DNA from: Cynocephalus volans
Taxonomy: Eukaryota > Chordata > Mammalia > Dermoptera > Cynocephalidae
Assembly (NCBI RefSeq): GCF_027409185.1
Contig: NC_084462.1
Location: 39,504,679-39,568,678 of the forward strand
Length of the DNA: 64,000 nucleotides
Reading direction: 5' to 3'
The translations under genes were made by a program, and so were the position numbers. Below the pieces are notes generated by a model. The model made no database searches. It worked only from the letters and a program-made list of their open reading frames with translations, and was not told the origin of the DNA. This document shows positions 47,333-59,475 of this stretch, piece after piece (the stretch's first letter is position 1; each line of letters starts with the position of its first letter).

Positions 47333-50300
47333 AGGAATTAAACAACACTTCTCAATAATTACTCTAAATGTGTATAGACTAAACTCCCCATTCAAAAGAC
47401 ACTGAATAACTGACTGGATTAAAAAGCTAGGCCCTAGTATATGCTGTCTTCAAGAGACCCACCTCACCTGTAAAGACACTCAGAATAAAAGTGAAGGGAT
47501 GGAAAAAGATAAACCATGCAAATGAAAACCAAAAACAAGCAGGAGTAGCTATTCTAATTTCAGACAAAATAGACTTTAAGCCAAAAAACATTTAAAAAGA
47601 CAAAGAAGGCCATTATATAATGATGAAGGGAACTATCCAGCTAGAAAACATAACAATCAAAAACATGTATACACCCAATACTAGAGCACCCAGATATATC
47701 AAGCAAACACTCTTAGATCTAAAGAAGGAGATAGGACCTAATACTTTAATAGTGGGTGATCTGAACACCCCTCTCTCAATATGGGACAGAACTTCCAGGC
47801 AACAAGTCAACAAAGAGACACAGGATTTAATCTACACCCTAGACCAGCTGGACTTGGCAGATATGTACAGAACATTTCACCCAACAGCTAAAGAATACAC
47901 TTTCTTTTCATCAGCTCACAGTACATTCTCCAGGATAGACCACATATTAGGTCACAAATCTAGTCTAAGCAAATTTTTAAAAATTGAAATCATTCCAACA
48001 ATCTTTTCAGACCACAATGGACTAAAACTGGAGATAAACAATAAGCAAAATGCTGGAAGCTATACAAATACAAGGAAAATAAGGAATAGGCTCCTGAATG
48101 ACCTATGGGTCCAAGAAGAAATTAAACAGGAAATCAAAAAATTCCTAGAAACTAATGAAAATAAAGATACATCATACCAAAACTTGTGGGATAGTGCAAA
48201 AGCAGTACCAAGAGGCAAATTTATTGCAGTAAATGCTTATATTGAAAAAATGGAAAGACTTCAAATAAACGACCTAACGCTATGCCTCAAAGAACTTGAA
48301 AAACAACAGCAATCCAAACCTAAAGGCAGTAGACAGAAATAATTAAGATCAGAGCAGAACTAAATGAAATAGAGACCCAAAAAACAATAGAAAAGATCAA
48401 CAAAATGAAAAGTTGGTTTCTCAAGAAGATAGACAAGATTGACACACCATTAGCTAGATTAACAAAAAAAAAAAAAAAAAAAAAAAAAAAAGGAGAAGAC
48501 CCAAATAACAAAAATCAGAAATGAAAAGGGAGACATTACAACTAATACCACAGAAATATAAAGAATCATTAGAGACTATTATAAACAACTGTATGACAAC
48601 AAATTTGAAAATCTGGAAGATATGGATAAGTTTCTAGACACACATAAATTACCAAGACTGAACCAAGAAGAGATAGAAAACCTGAACAGACCAATAAGAA
48701 GCAAGGAGATTGAAGTAGTAATTAGGAATCTTCCAACAAAAGAAAGTCTGGGTCTGGATGGCTTTACAGCTGAATTCTATTAAACTTTCAAAGAGGAGGT
48801 AATACCAATTCTCATGAAACTATTCCAAACAATTGAAACAGTTACTATGCTCCCAAACTCATTCTATGAGGCCAACATAACTCTGATACCAAAACCAGAT
48901 GAAGACACAACAAAAAAAGAAAATTATAATCCAATATCCTTGATGAACCTAGATGCTAAAATCCTCAACAAAATATTAGCAATTAGAATACAGCAACAAA
49001 TTTAAAAAATTATACACTATGATCAAGTGGGATTCGTCCCAGGGATGCAAGTATGGTTCAACATACAAAAGTCAATAAATGTGATACATCACATCAACAA
49101 GCTCAAGGACAAAGACCATATGATTATCTCAATAGACACTGAAAAAGCATTTGACAAAATTCAACATTCCTTCATGATAAAGACTCCCAAGAAATTAGGT
49201 ATAGAAGGAAAATATCTTAACACAATAAATGCCATTTATGACAAGCCCACCACCAGTATTATTCTAAATAAGGAAAAATTGAAGTCCTTCCCCTTAAGGA
49301 CAGGAACAAGACAAGGATACCCACTCTCACCACTTCTATTCAACATAGTACTGGAGGTACTAGCTACAGGAATCAGGCAAGAGAAAGAAATAAAGGGAAT
49401 ACAGATTGGAAAAGATGAAGTCAAACTTTTACTATTTGCAGATGACACGATACTATATATAGAAAAACCTAAATACTCTATCAAGAAACTCCTAGAGCTG
49501 GTTAATAACTTAAGTAAAATTGCAGGATACAAAATCTAAATGCCCCCAAATCAGTAGCATTTATATACTCAAATAATGAATTAACAAAAAGAGAAATAAA
49601 GAAAGTAAGGCCACTTACAATTGTCACCAAAAAATATGATACCTAAGGGTCAATTTAACCAAGGAAGTGAAAGACCTCTACAATGAAAATTACAAACCAC
49701 TTCTGAAAGAAATTAAAGAAGACACAAAAAGATGGAAAGATATTCCATGCTCTTGGATTGGAACAATGAACATTGTGAAAATGTCTATACTACCCAAAGC
49801 AATCTACAGATTCAATGCAATCCCCATCAAAATACCAATGACATTCCTCACAGAAATGGAAAAAACAATCTTACCTTTCATATGGAAAAACAAAAGACCC
49901 CAAATAGCCAAAGCAATCCTGAGCAAAACAAACAAACAAACAAAAAAACAAAAAAAAACAAAAAACAAAGCTGGAGGCATAGCTCTGCCTGACTTTAAAT
50001 GATACTACAAAGCTGTTGTAACCAAAACAGCATGGTATTGGTATAAAAATAGACATTCAAAGTAGTGGAGTAGAATAGAGAATCCAGAAATCACTCCTCA
50101 GGCTTATAGCCTTCTGATATTAGACAAAGGCAGCAAAAATATACATTGGGGAAAAGACTACCTCTTTAACAAGTGGTGCTGGGAAAATTGGATATCTATA
50201 TGCAGAAGAATGAAACTTGATATGCATCTCTCACTATACACTAAAATCAACTCAAAATGGATTAAAGACCTAGGTATAAGACCTGAAACTATAAAATTAC

Positions 50301-51115
50301 TAGGGGAAAATATAGGTGAAACACTTCAGCAGTTAGGTCAGGGCAATGAACATGAGCTCAAAAACACAAGCAGCAAAAGAATAAGTAAACAAATGGGACT
50401 ATATCAAACTAAAAAGTTTCTGCACAGCAAAAGAAACAATGAACAGAGTGAAAAGACAACCTACAGAGTGGGAGAAAAATTTTGCTAACTATGTATCTGA
50501 CAAGGGACTAATATCCAGAATATACATAGAACTCAAGCAATTTTATACAGTAAAAAAAATAAAATAAAATAAATGACCAATTAAAAAATGGGCAAAGGAG
50601 CTTAATAGACATTTTTCAAAGGAAGACATACAAATGGCCAACAGACACATGAAAAAATGCTCAAGATCATTAGTCATCAGGGAAATGCAAATTAAAACCA
50701 CATTGAGATACCACCTCACTCCAGTTAGACTGGCTATAATCAAAAAGATGATGAATAACAAATGTTGGTGAGGGTGTAGAGAGAAAGGAACACTCCCGCA
50801 CTGTTGGTGGGACTGTAAATTAGTAAAACCACTTTGGAAAAAAATTTGTAGGTTTCTCAAACAACTACAGATAGATCTTCCATATGATCCAGCAATCCCT
50901 CTTCTGGGTATATATCCAGAGGAATGGAAATCACCATGTCGAAGAGATACCTGCACTCCCATGTTTATTGAAGCTCTGTTTCCAATAGCTAAGATATGGA
51001 ACCACCCTAAAGGTCCATCAATAGATGATTGCATAAGGAAACTGTGGTATGTATACACTATGCAATACTACTCTGCCATAAAAAACAATGAAATACGCGC
51101 ATTTGCAACAATATA
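47333..51115 (+). pseudogene. L1 ORF2 pseudogene (endonuclease and reverse transcriptase)
   Basis: ORF2p nicks target DNA and copies L1 RNA. The region of about 3.8 kb is close to the usual ORF2 length. Frame 47,620-48,342 (240 aa) is most of the AP-type endonuclease domain, with the conserved SDH at 48,007-48,015 and a DHILG-like motif before it. Frame 49,027-49,539 holds RT with the FADD catalytic motif at 49,435-49,446. Frame 49,667-50,002 follows. The C-terminal region to 51,115 is readable only with shifts. Stops at 48,340, 48,781, 49,003 and 49,537, among others, inactivate it. Confidence 0.92.
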
Positions 51116-51639
51116 GATGAAACTGGAGAAACTTATGTTGAGTGAAACAAGCAAAGCACAGAGGGATAAATACCACATGTGCTCACTCATATGTGGGAGC
51201 TAAGAGAGAAAGGAAGGCAGGAAAGAAAGACCACAGTAGTGCCCTGATCCAACAGAGGGAGGGAACATTCCTAGGGCTACAAATTGGAGTGGAGGGGAAA
51301 GGGGTAGGGGGAGGGAGGTTGGGGGATATTTGGGAGGGGACAAAGGGTACAAAAGTAATTTCTGGTAATGGCTATGCCCCCAGTATGAACCTGGCCTTTA
51401 CATCATGGGTAGGACGGGGGACAACAGCTTTGTATCTCATGAATATCCGTAATAAATAAAGAAACTAAAATAAGAAAAACAAACAAACAAACAAATAAAC
51501 TGATGTTTGGAAAGCAATCAAAGCATCCTGGACCTGAGCAGGGGAATAGGAAAACATATTGAAATGAGTTAGATGTTTTCCTCTCTGTTTTCCCTTTGGG
51601 GAATTTGATGATTTTTAGCACCAGATGTTGAGGCTGTCT

Positions 51640-52035
51640 CATGGCCCTAGGATACAAAAACAAGTGACAATATCTAAAAAAGCAAATCTATGAGAGGAGC
51701 AGGTTAACAGGTTATTTAGACATTGGAATTATCAGGCACTTTTTTTAGTTAATTGTAATTAATATATTCAAAATATAAGACACAATGAAAAATTTCAATG
51801 GAGGAATGTATAAAAAGAAATAAAATGGAAATTCTTACAAAAAATTACTAAAATTAAAAACTCAGATGAGTATAACAGTAAATTGAAGAGGAAAGAATAA
51901 AGTATTAATAAATTAGTAAATACATTAGTAAAAAATATCTATATTGAAGCTAAAGAGAATAAAGGATGAAAAGAACAGAAATAAATGCCAGAAGTACAAG
52001 AAGTATGGTGAAAAGCCTCTGTATTACACACGCAC
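51640..52035 (+). mobile_element. Old LINE (HAL1/L1M-like) fragment
   Basis: A-rich plus-strand sequence, e.g. GACATTGGAATTATCAGGCA and AGATGAGTATAACAG, as in HAL1-type half-L1 elements. No frame. 51,477-51,640 is unassigned. Confidence 0.5.
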
Positions 52036-52054
52036 ACCTACGCACATACACAGA

Positions 52055-52138
52055 CACTTCAAAAAGTTAATGAAAAATAGAATTTAGAAAAATAGAATTA
52101 AAAAATAAAACGTATCTATCCATGCACTTTTCGAAGAT
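52055..52138. mobile_element. Short MITE with terminal inverted repeats
   Basis: Left end CACTTCAAAAAGTTAATGAA. The right end (CATGCACTTTTCGAAGATC) reads in reverse as GATCTTCGAAAAGTGCATG, matching at most positions over about 20 bases. About 84 bases, with an A/T-rich middle. Probably a mariner-type non-autonomous element. A related end is at 35,995. Confidence 0.5.
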
Positions 52139-52184
52139 CATGTGTGTGTGTATCTTTTCAAGTGTGCGTACTTTCAGGATCCCA

Positions 52185-52223
<39 letters not shown>

Positions 52224-52400
52224 CCGGGGGGGGGGGGAAGAAGATATAACAACCACAATTATTTGAAGTTGATATGACAAGCAAACAGAAAGGACATTGT
52301 TGGGGGGAGGGGGGGAGGGAGAAGGGAGGGAGGTCTTGGTGATGGGGAGCAATAATCAGCTACAATGTATATCGACAAAATAAAATTTAAAAAAAAAAAC
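52185..52400 (+). mobile_element. L1 3'UTR-only insertion
   Basis: A CA repeat, a run of G, AGAAGATATAACAACCACAA, a second G-rich tract and an AATAAA tail, nearly identical to the 3'UTR of the L1 at 10,528-11,341 (11,095-11,300). No ORF2 remains, so the copy is strongly 5'-truncated. No clear target duplication seen. Confidence 0.88.
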
Positions 52401-52439
52401 AATCAATATATTAATTACTTAAATATAATTTCCCTTTCT

Positions 52440-53535
52440 GTGGAACCAAAAAAAAAAAAAAAAAAAGTAGAAAAATAAATCTTGTTGCCTACCTCACACC
52501 ATACACAAAATTTCATGTGGAATGGATCATAGGCCAAAAAGTGAAAGGTAAAAACAATATGCTTTCTAGAAGAAAATACAGGAAAATATATTTACAACTT
52601 TAGTATGGTGTATTAGAATACCTGAAACTGGGTAATTTATAAAGAAAAGAGGTTTATTTGTCTCATGATTCTGGGACAGCTGCATCTGGTGCAGGCCTCA
52701 GGCTGCTTCTACTCATGGCAGAAAGTGGCAGTCAGCCGATGGGTACTAGGAGATCACATGGGGAGAAGAAGGAAGAAAGAGGGGAGGTGCCAGGGTCCTT
52801 GACACAACCAGCTCTCACAGGAACTAATAGAGTGAGAACTCACTCACTACCCACTCCTCAGGGAGAGCATTAATCCATTCATGATGGACCCACCCCCATG
52901 ACCCAAACAGCTCCCAGCACTGCCACACTGAGAGTCAGATTACAACATGAGCTTTGGGGGGATGACACATACAAACTCTATTACATGGGAAGATTTTTTA
53001 AACAGGATGCAAAATCACCAACCATGAAAAATTATTGGTATATTTGACTTTATCAAAATTAAGAACTTCTATTTAGCAAAATACAATACTGAGAATGAAA
53101 AAGGCAAGCCTCATACAGGGAGGAGATATTCACAATAAAATAAATTCAACAAAGCACTCATAATCTATACCATATAAGCACTTTATAGATAATTAAGAAA
53201 AAGATTAGAATCCCAATATAAAACATGCCAAATGTAAAATGAGTAACAAACCTGAACATCTACTTCACCTTTCATTCAATATAATGGGTAAAATTCATAT
53301 ATTGCTTGTGGGAGTGTAAATGGGTATACCACTTTGGCAATAGACACGCAGTACCTACTATATATACACACTATAGCAGGCAGTACCATATCTACGTCTA
53401 TACCTATATTTATTTCCATATCTATATCTATATACCTATACATATATAACATGGCCTAGCAAATTTTAGGTATATACCTAGGATTAGAAAGTGCTTATGC
53501 TTACCAAAAGGCATGCACAATAACGTTTATAATGG

Positions 53536-53571
<36 letters not shown>

Positions 53572-53980
53572 TAATAGCCCGAAACTATAAACAACCCAAA
53601 CACCAATTTAAAGAGTAAATAATTAGGTATATTAACAACATGAAATGCAACACAACTATAAGAAGTTTGCAACACACAACTATGTAAATTAATATCACAG
53701 ATGTAAAGTTGATTGGAAAAGGCCATACTCAAAATGGTATATCCTGTTTACTTCCATTTGTATGAAATTCAAAAACAGTAATGGTTATCTTTGCTGAAAG
53801 GAATCAGAATGGTGGAGGTATCAACTAAGAGGGATCATAAAGAAGAGCTGAAAATATTCTATGGCTTGTTCTTGGTGATAATTACACAAGTATATGCATA
53901 TCTAAAAACTAATCAGGTTGTACACTTCAGATATATAAACTTTGCTCTATGTTAGTTATACTTTAATAAAACAGAAAAAA
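52440..53980 (+). mobile_element. Old L1 3' region, split by a MaLR LTR
   Basis: ORF2-end wording on both sides of the LTR: 52,470-52,600 (CATGTGGAATGGATCATAGG) and 52,985-53,980 (TTAAACAGGATGCAAAATCAC, CACTTTGGCAATAGACACG). An internal ATT microsatellite lies at 53,540-53,570. No intact frame. Confidence 0.75.
52606..52984 (-). mobile_element. MaLR (MST/THE1-like) LTR
   Basis: The plus strand shows the reverse of an MST LTR: ACCTGAAACTGGGTAATTTA, AAAGAGGTTTATTTGTCTCA, CTCATGGCAGAAAGTGGC, CAGCTCTCACAGGAACT and ATTACAACATGAGCTTTGG. Flanks TATGG and ATGGG suggest a 4-5-base target duplication. The plus frame 52,658-52,873 is inside it and not a gene. Confidence 0.85.
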
Positions 53981-53999
53981 GGAAGGAAAGAAAGATGTG

Positions 54000-55070
54000 C
54001 AAGAAAACTACAAAAAAAGCTCAAAACATTACTGAAAAAATTAAAGAAAACCTAAATCGTTAGAGGAATATACCATGGTCTGGAATTGGAAGACACAATG
54101 TTGTAAAGATGTCAGCTCTCTCTAAGTTGATCTATAGATTCAATTAAATCGTCAAAATCCTAGTAGCCTTTTGTAGAAATTTATAAGCTGAATCTTGTAA
54201 AGACATAAGAAAAACCAAGAACATCTTTGACAAAGTTAGAGGACATATCCCACTGGATATCAAATCTTATTTTAAAGCTACTATAATTAAGAAAGTATGA
54301 GATTGCCACAAGGAGAGACAAAAAGGCTGAAGTAACAAAAAACAATTTTTAAAAAGACACTCAAATCTATCTATCTTCTATCTATCTATCTATGTCTTCA
54401 TCACTACAGTGCAATGAGGGGAAAATGGCCTTTCCAACGAACTGCACTGGATCCATTGGGTGTCCACATGGGACAAAAAATGAATCTCAAACCTAACTTT
54501 ATGCAATAAACAGAAATCATTTCCAGACAGATTCTAGAGATAAACATAAAAGATAAAAAAATAAAGATTTTAGAAGGTAGTGTAATGTTTTTATGCACAA
54601 GAAGGATTAAACAAAAGCATTAAACCAAAAGGAAAGGGCTGATAATTTTGAATTCATGAAAATTAAGAACTTCTTTATCAAAGAACACCAGTAACAGAGT
54701 GAAAAGTATGACCATAATCAAACTTATTGACATAGCCATCACCTCACATAGTTACAGATTTTTGGAAGGAGAAAAGGCAATCATAGAAGATTTTATGATC
54801 CTCTCATGCATAGGAAAACACAAGTTCACATGCAAGTTGAAGTCAAAGCAAACCTTAAGCATACGAAGATGTCTGCTCTGAATACAGTCATGAAAAGTAA
54901 AACAATATTCTCAGCAAATTTTTTCACTATTATGATGTGTTTGCAAACAAATTCTCTTAAAATTAAAAAAAGAGGCATTATGCAATAAAAATTTTGGAAA
55001 GGAGAGTGAAAAATGCAATCCACAGACTGGTAGAAAATATTTGGAATAAAGACATCCAGCCATATCTAAA
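54000..55070 (+). mobile_element. Old L1 ORF2 fragments
   Basis: Degenerate ORF2 wording: TGTAAAGATGTCAGCTCTCT, TTGATCTATAGATTCAATT, then AATTAAGAACTTCTTTATC. It includes an ATCT repeat at 54,364-54,394. Small frames on both strands (54,404-55,023) are chance. Confidence 0.65.
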
Positions 55071-55139
55071 GAAGGCTTTAGTTTTCCCTATTTAGTCACA
55101 TAGTAACACATATTTTCAGTTAGAGAGGAGGAGAAAGTG

Positions 55140-55460
55140 AGCGGAGCTAAGAATATTTGAAGAAATAATGGCTAAATATTTCCCAAATTTGCTGGAAGAA
55201 ATAAATCCATGAATTCAGGAAGCTTAGTATGTCCTAAATAGGATAAACCCAATCCACACAGGAACACATAGTACCTAAACTTCTGAAAACTAAAGATAAA
55301 ACAAAATTTAAAACCCTTGAAAGCAGGCAGAGAGAAATGACATATTACCTACGAGGGAACATAACTTTGCATGACAGTTAAGTCCTCATCTGAAACCATG
55401 GGGGCAGGAAGGAAGTGACAGCATTTTTGAATGGCTAAAAGAAAAGAACTGTAACCTGAT
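55140..55460 (+). mobile_element. Old L1 ORF1 fragment
   Basis: ORF1-like wording: AGAAATAATGGCTAAATATT, TTCAGGAAGCTTAGTATGTCC, GAAAGCAGGCAGAGAGAAAT and GAAACCATGGGGGCAGGAAG. Frames broken. Confidence 0.7.
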
Positions 55461-55623
55461 TCACATAGACTTTGATGAATCTTAAAGACGTTATGCTAGA
55501 TTAAAGGATATAATCGTTAATTTTGTGCTTCAACTGGACTTCCTGTAAAAGATGCTCAGATAGCTGGTAAACATTATTACTAGGTGGATCTGTAAGGATG
55601 TTTCTGGAAGAGATTAGTATTTG

Positions 55624-55699
55624 GTTTTGATTGGTTTTGTTTTTTGAAATGTTCACTTACATTTTTTCAGCTTTATTGAGGTATAATTGAAAGGAGTCT
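55624..55699 (-). mobile_element. Tiny L1 fragment inside the ERV-3 5' LTR
   Basis: Contains TCAGCTTTATTGAGGTATAA, the reverse of an old L1 3' end. It has no counterpart in the 3' LTR, and LTR wording resumes after it. Flanking nine-base strings differ at one position. Confidence 0.65.
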
Positions 55700-56047
55700 A
55701 GCATTTGATTCAGTAGACTGTGAAGCTCCATCCTCACCCATGCGGGCAGGCATCATCCAATCTGTTGAGAGCCTGGATAGAAGAAAAAGGCAGAGGGTGT
55801 ATAAATGTTCCCTCTCTCCTTGAACTGAGACATCCAACTTCTCCTGCCCTTGGACGTGGGAGCTCCTGGCTCTCAGGCCTTCAGACTCAGACTGGAGCTT
55901 ACACAATGGGTCCCCCTAGTTCTCAGGCATTTAGACTCAGATTGATCACCAGGTTTTCTGGGTCTCCAGCTTGCAGATGGCATGTCATGGGACTTCTCAG
56001 CTTCCATAATCATGTGAGCCGATTCCCATAACAGATCTCCTCTTATA

Positions 56048-56057
56048 CTTATCTATC

Positions 56058-56113
<56 letters not shown>

Positions 56114-56120
56114 CATCCAT
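56048..56120. repeat. TATC microsatellite
   Basis: About 15 nearly perfect TATC units, then three CATC-type units, in the 5' LTR of ERV-3. Other simple repeats: CA (11,101-11,131 and 52,191-52,220), ATT (53,540-53,570), ATCT (54,364-54,394). Confidence 0.95.
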
Positions 56121-56165
56121 CCTATTGGTTCCATTTATGTGGAGAACTCTGATTAATATAGATTT

Positions 56166-56183
56166 TGGCACTGACAGGGGTTG
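56166..56183 (+). promoter_or_regulatory. ERV-3 primer-binding site relic
   Basis: TGGCACTGACAGGGGTTG lies a few bases after the 5' LTR and resembles the tRNA-Leu-complementary site that gives ERV-L its name, with several mismatches. Confidence 0.65.
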
Positions 56184-56435
56184 TAGAGAAACAATTTTTA
56201 AAACGAATTTTCTCAACTGCTTTTGGGGTTTTTGGAATTGGTTCTCTAGTCTGATTAGATTTTAAAATGCTAATGACTTTATGGTCAGTAGTAAAAGAAC
56301 CACTACTAGTTCATGGCATGAACTGTTTATAGAGATACTCAAAATATTGCACTGGATATTTCTAATTTACTAATAAGAAGCAAGGAGCTAAGTAACTCTG
56401 TATATAATACTTTCAAATGTGTTTTAAAAACTAAG

Positions 56436-57750
56436 GAAAATAATGGCGTTGGTTGGTTGCTCTAGAGTAACTGAACAAAGTGCTGAAAAAGAAAGAAATG
56501 AGCTTAGACATTTGAATTCCCAGCTCAAGTACCACATAAATGACCTAAGAGTTTCTAGGTGTGCCCTGAGGGAGAATCTTATCTCCTATAGCCTCAGGGC
56601 TGAATTTGCTGAAAATCAAATGCAAAACATTATCCTGTGATTGACTGAATTACAAAGCAAGTTGAGCTCCCAGCTTCTCAGGGTGTCTACTGGCATTGAT
56701 TGGGAAGGAATGGGATCCTGTGAGTTGGGATGGGGATGTGCAGGAAGACCCTAATGAAGCTGGGGACACTGAGCTGCTAAATTCTGATGAGTTTTCTTTG
56801 CCAATGGAATAGTTCTCCCCACCCCCAGGATAAGTGTCCTCTCGACTCCCAGTGGTATCAGGCTTTCCACTTCTGTCTGGGAATATGAACTCTACATTGC
56901 CTGAAGAATGGTAATGGCCTCCCCTGAGCAACTGCCATGCAAGACAATGCTGATTCTCCTCAGGACTCGCCTCCACCACCCTCTTTGCTTCTACAACTAT
57001 AGCTAGACTCACATCCCAGGAGACCCATAAAGATGAGACAGAAAGCATGATCCATGAGGAGGTGCACTACACTCCGGAAGAACTACTTCATACAAGTGGA
57101 ACCCAGGAACGTGTGTGGGAATGGATGTTGACAGCGAAATAATGATGGAAAGATCATAATTGGGTCAGGTCAAATTTACTGATATGGGCCCACAAAGCAG
57201 AGGATATGCATTTAATGTTGCAGGTCAGGGAGCTACAAAAGGCTCTACCACTTGTTTGGTTAATCAGCTAAAATATGGATTAAAGGATGGCCCACCAAGA
57301 CCAAACTGGAAATAACATATGTCTCTTGGTTTAATATAGAGGAAGGGATTCAAAGGTTAAAGACAGTTGGAATGTCGGAGTGGAATTGCCATTTAAGAAT
57401 TCCTTAACCACACTGAAAGATTTCAGAAAACATACAAAGTATTTTAACAATACCTTAAGGAACAAATTTGTAGAGGGAGCCCTGCATCCATGAAAAGCTC
57501 AGTGACTGCTCTTCTCTGTAGGCCAGATCTTACAATGGGAATCACAGCCACTTAATTGGAAAACCTAAATGCAACGAGGGTAATTGGATCCTGGGGTGGC
57601 AGAGACTAAATGGTGGCACTCATCCATCAAAGTCAAGATGTGTGTATGATTACTGTAATGGACAGCAGAGTCAAAGCAGCAACCAAAATAGTCTGACCTG
57701 CCCAGAACTATGGAATTGGCTAGTTAATCATGGTGTTCCTAGAATTAAAT
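56436..57750 (+). pseudogene. ERV-3 gag remnant
   Basis: The frame 56,443-56,640 (65 aa) is rich in charged and leucine residues with a coiled-coil look (AEKERNELRHLNSQLK), as in the N-terminal part of ERV-L Gag. The rest to 57,750 is readable only in short pieces. The segment ending near 57,720-57,745 encodes an LWNWLVNHGVPRI-like string. No CCHC motif identified. The minus frame 56,650-57,048 (132 aa) is antisense and not a gene. Confidence 0.65.
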
Positions 57751-57752
57751 AA

Positions 57753-58380
57753 TGCTAACAAAACACACTGTAAAAAAGATTTGGAAATAAAAGGAGACTT
57801 TATTTTGGTGAACAGTTTGCAAACCAAGGAGATGGAGCCTTCAGTACAAAATGAAACTGCACTCCACCAGAACAAAAAGTGGGATTGTCTCATATAGCCC
57901 AAGTTCTGCCCAGGTTCCCATTTTAGTCTTCCTATGAAAAATACGGAACTGAGCTTGTTCAGTTCTGATTAGTTTGGTCTATTATGCAAAGCAGGGATTC
58001 TGGCTTGCTATGTTCTGGCCAGTTAACATTTGACAGGTTGCAGTCTGTCGATTAAGTTCTGGTGGTGAATTAAAACTTTCTGCCAGCAATTATTGCTGGC
58101 ACAGGCAGGGATATGTGAAAATCTCAGACAGGGTACCTGTGTAACCTGTAGTCAGCAAATGACTGCTTGACTCTACTCAAAATTTACACTCTGTTTGCCA
58201 CTTAAGATCCATCTCAAGGAATTGGCTCTTTCAGGATTCTCCATGAAACCGGAGACAGACTCCAGATATACCCCTTGTTTCCTTGCCTCAGCTGGGGGAA
58301 GGGGGAAATAACCAAAGGAAAAAATTTTTCTTGACCTGATGGGCTGAATTCCTAGGAGTAACAGTAAAGTCTGCTTCACA
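57753..58380 (-). mobile_element. Solo LTR nested in ERV-3
   Basis: A 628-base unit with TG...CA ends, flanked by the four-base repeat ATAA at 57,749-57,752 and 58,381-58,384. Its sense strand (minus) has AATAAA near the 3' end (reverse of TTTATT at about 57,799). A four-base duplication is usual for gammaretrovirus-like (class I) elements. Confidence 0.85.
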
Positions 58381-58434
58381 ATAAGTTAAGAATAGAGTTA
58401 GTTAAACATATACTTACTTTCCTTAGGCTAAGCA

Positions 58435-58825
58435 TGATTTCACAGTCAAGAGATGTTTGTTCCTTAACAGAAGGGCTTGAGATAATACCTGTGATGCCAA
58501 TGTTAAGTTGCTTTGTAGACCACCATTAACCAAAAGGCTGCTTTGAAGTTCATACACATCCAGACTCAAAGGAGCCAAGGAGGACCTTAGTCAGGATGAC
58601 AGAAATAGTTGTGCTGACTTCACCATGAGTCACTCAGACCCCTACATGATTCCCAAGTCCCCTTCCTCTGATTTTTCTCTACAAATGCTTGTGATTTTAA
58701 GCCATCATGGAATTCAGATGTCTAGAGCTTTTGCTACCCCATTCCCTTCGATTAGCACCACTCAATAAACACTGATCCTTGTTAATGCAAATTACAGTGT
58801 GTGGACTCTTTGGTCGAATTGCACA
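58435..58825 (+). mobile_element. Possible second LTR nested in ERV-3
   Basis: TGATTTCACAG...GAATTGCACA with AATAAA near 58,764 and a CTCTTTGGTCGAATTGCACA end like class I U5 ends. Five-base flanks do not match, so limits are uncertain. Confidence 0.5.
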
Positions 58826-58875
58826 ACAGATGATGAACTCCCTTTGTTCAGTAACAGTAGGAGGCCTACCAAATT

Positions 58876-58911
58876 CTACACTTGATCTTAGCCAAAAGGC
58901 CGAGAAGCGAT
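58876..58911 (-). ncRNA. U2 snRNA 5' fragment (retrocopy), not a gene
   Basis: The minus strand reads ATCGCTTCTCGGCCTTTTGG and on through GTGTAG, i.e. the first 34-36 bases of U2 snRNA without a mismatch that I can see. It is flanked by the 15-base repeat GGCCTACCAAATTCT at 58,863-58,877 and 58,913-58,927, and has no A tail. It lacks the Sm site, branch-interacting stem-loops and promoter, so it is not functional. Confidence 0.93.
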
Positions 58912-59118
58912 GGGCCTACCAAATTCTTATTTAATCTGTGTATGCATGAAAGTTCTAGGTCAAGTGAACAAAATTCTAACTCAAATAAAGATCAGGACTG
59001 AGCAGGCTCTGAAGGCACAAGTTAGTTACATGAAGAAGGGTCCCAGTGCTCATGGTCCCCACCCCTGCTACATCACCTCTCTCTCCCAGCCCGCAACTGT
59101 GGACTCATTGGGAGTTTC

Positions 59119-59475
59119 CTACAGCAGTTGACAGAGGAAGAAGAGACTCAGGCCTGGTTTGATATGCATGCACCACCTGACAGCGGACAGCTGCAGCAGT
59201 ACAGCACCTCTCTGGGACACCCCTAAAGGAGAATGGTGAAGGGAAATCCACCCAATGGGCAGAATTTTAGGCAATGCACTTGGTTGTTCTCTGTGTTTGA
59301 GAGGAAAAATGTCCAGATGTGTGATTATCCACTGATTCATAAGCTCCAGCTAGTGGTTTTGCTAAATGGTCAGGTACTTGGAAAAACCATGATTGGAAAA
59401 TTGGTGACAAAGACATTGGGGGAAGTGGTATATAGATAGATCTCTTTGAATAGGCAAAAAGTGTCACGATATTTG
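59119..59475 (+). pseudogene. ERV-3 RNase H remnant
   Basis: Read with shifts, the plus strand gives RNase H-like wording before integrase (LGKTMIGKLVTKTLGEVVYR in the frame 59,233-59,439) and leads into HVNAHQ, the RNase H end motif, near 59,480. Assignment rests mainly on order and on the ERV-L-like HVNAHQ. Confidence 0.65.

Larger units (their letters stand above)
46000..51476 (+). mobile_element. Near full-length dead L1, split by a solo LTR
   Basis: ORF1-like sequence (about 46,130-46,690) includes the CCAAGAATTCTTTACCCAGC region of the ORF1p end. ORF2 spans 47,333-51,115. The 3'UTR (about 51,190-51,476) has a G-rich run and TACAAAAGTAATTTCTGGTA, shared with 7,690-7,916. The tail is of AAAC units. 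The solo LTR at 46,884-47,332 lies between the ORFs. Dead through stops in both ORFs. Confidence 0.92.
55511..56158 (+). mobile_element. ERV-3 5' LTR (MLT2-like)
   Basis: Shares blocks with 61,164-61,717: TTTCTGGAAGAGATTAGT, CATCCTCACCCATG, GGGCAGGCATCATC, GAGACATCCAACTTCTCCTGCC, GGGTCTCCAGCTTGCAGATGG. An expanded TATC microsatellite (56,048-56,112) lies near its end. A fragment of L1 3' end (55,624-55,699) interrupts it, between TAGTATTTG and TAGCATTTG. Plus frame 55,720-56,031 and minus frame 55,673-55,906 are not genes. Confidence 0.85.

Noticed and set aside
58876..58911. A U2 snRNA gene
   Set aside because: Only the 5' 36 bases are present, with target duplications and no promoter or Sm site.
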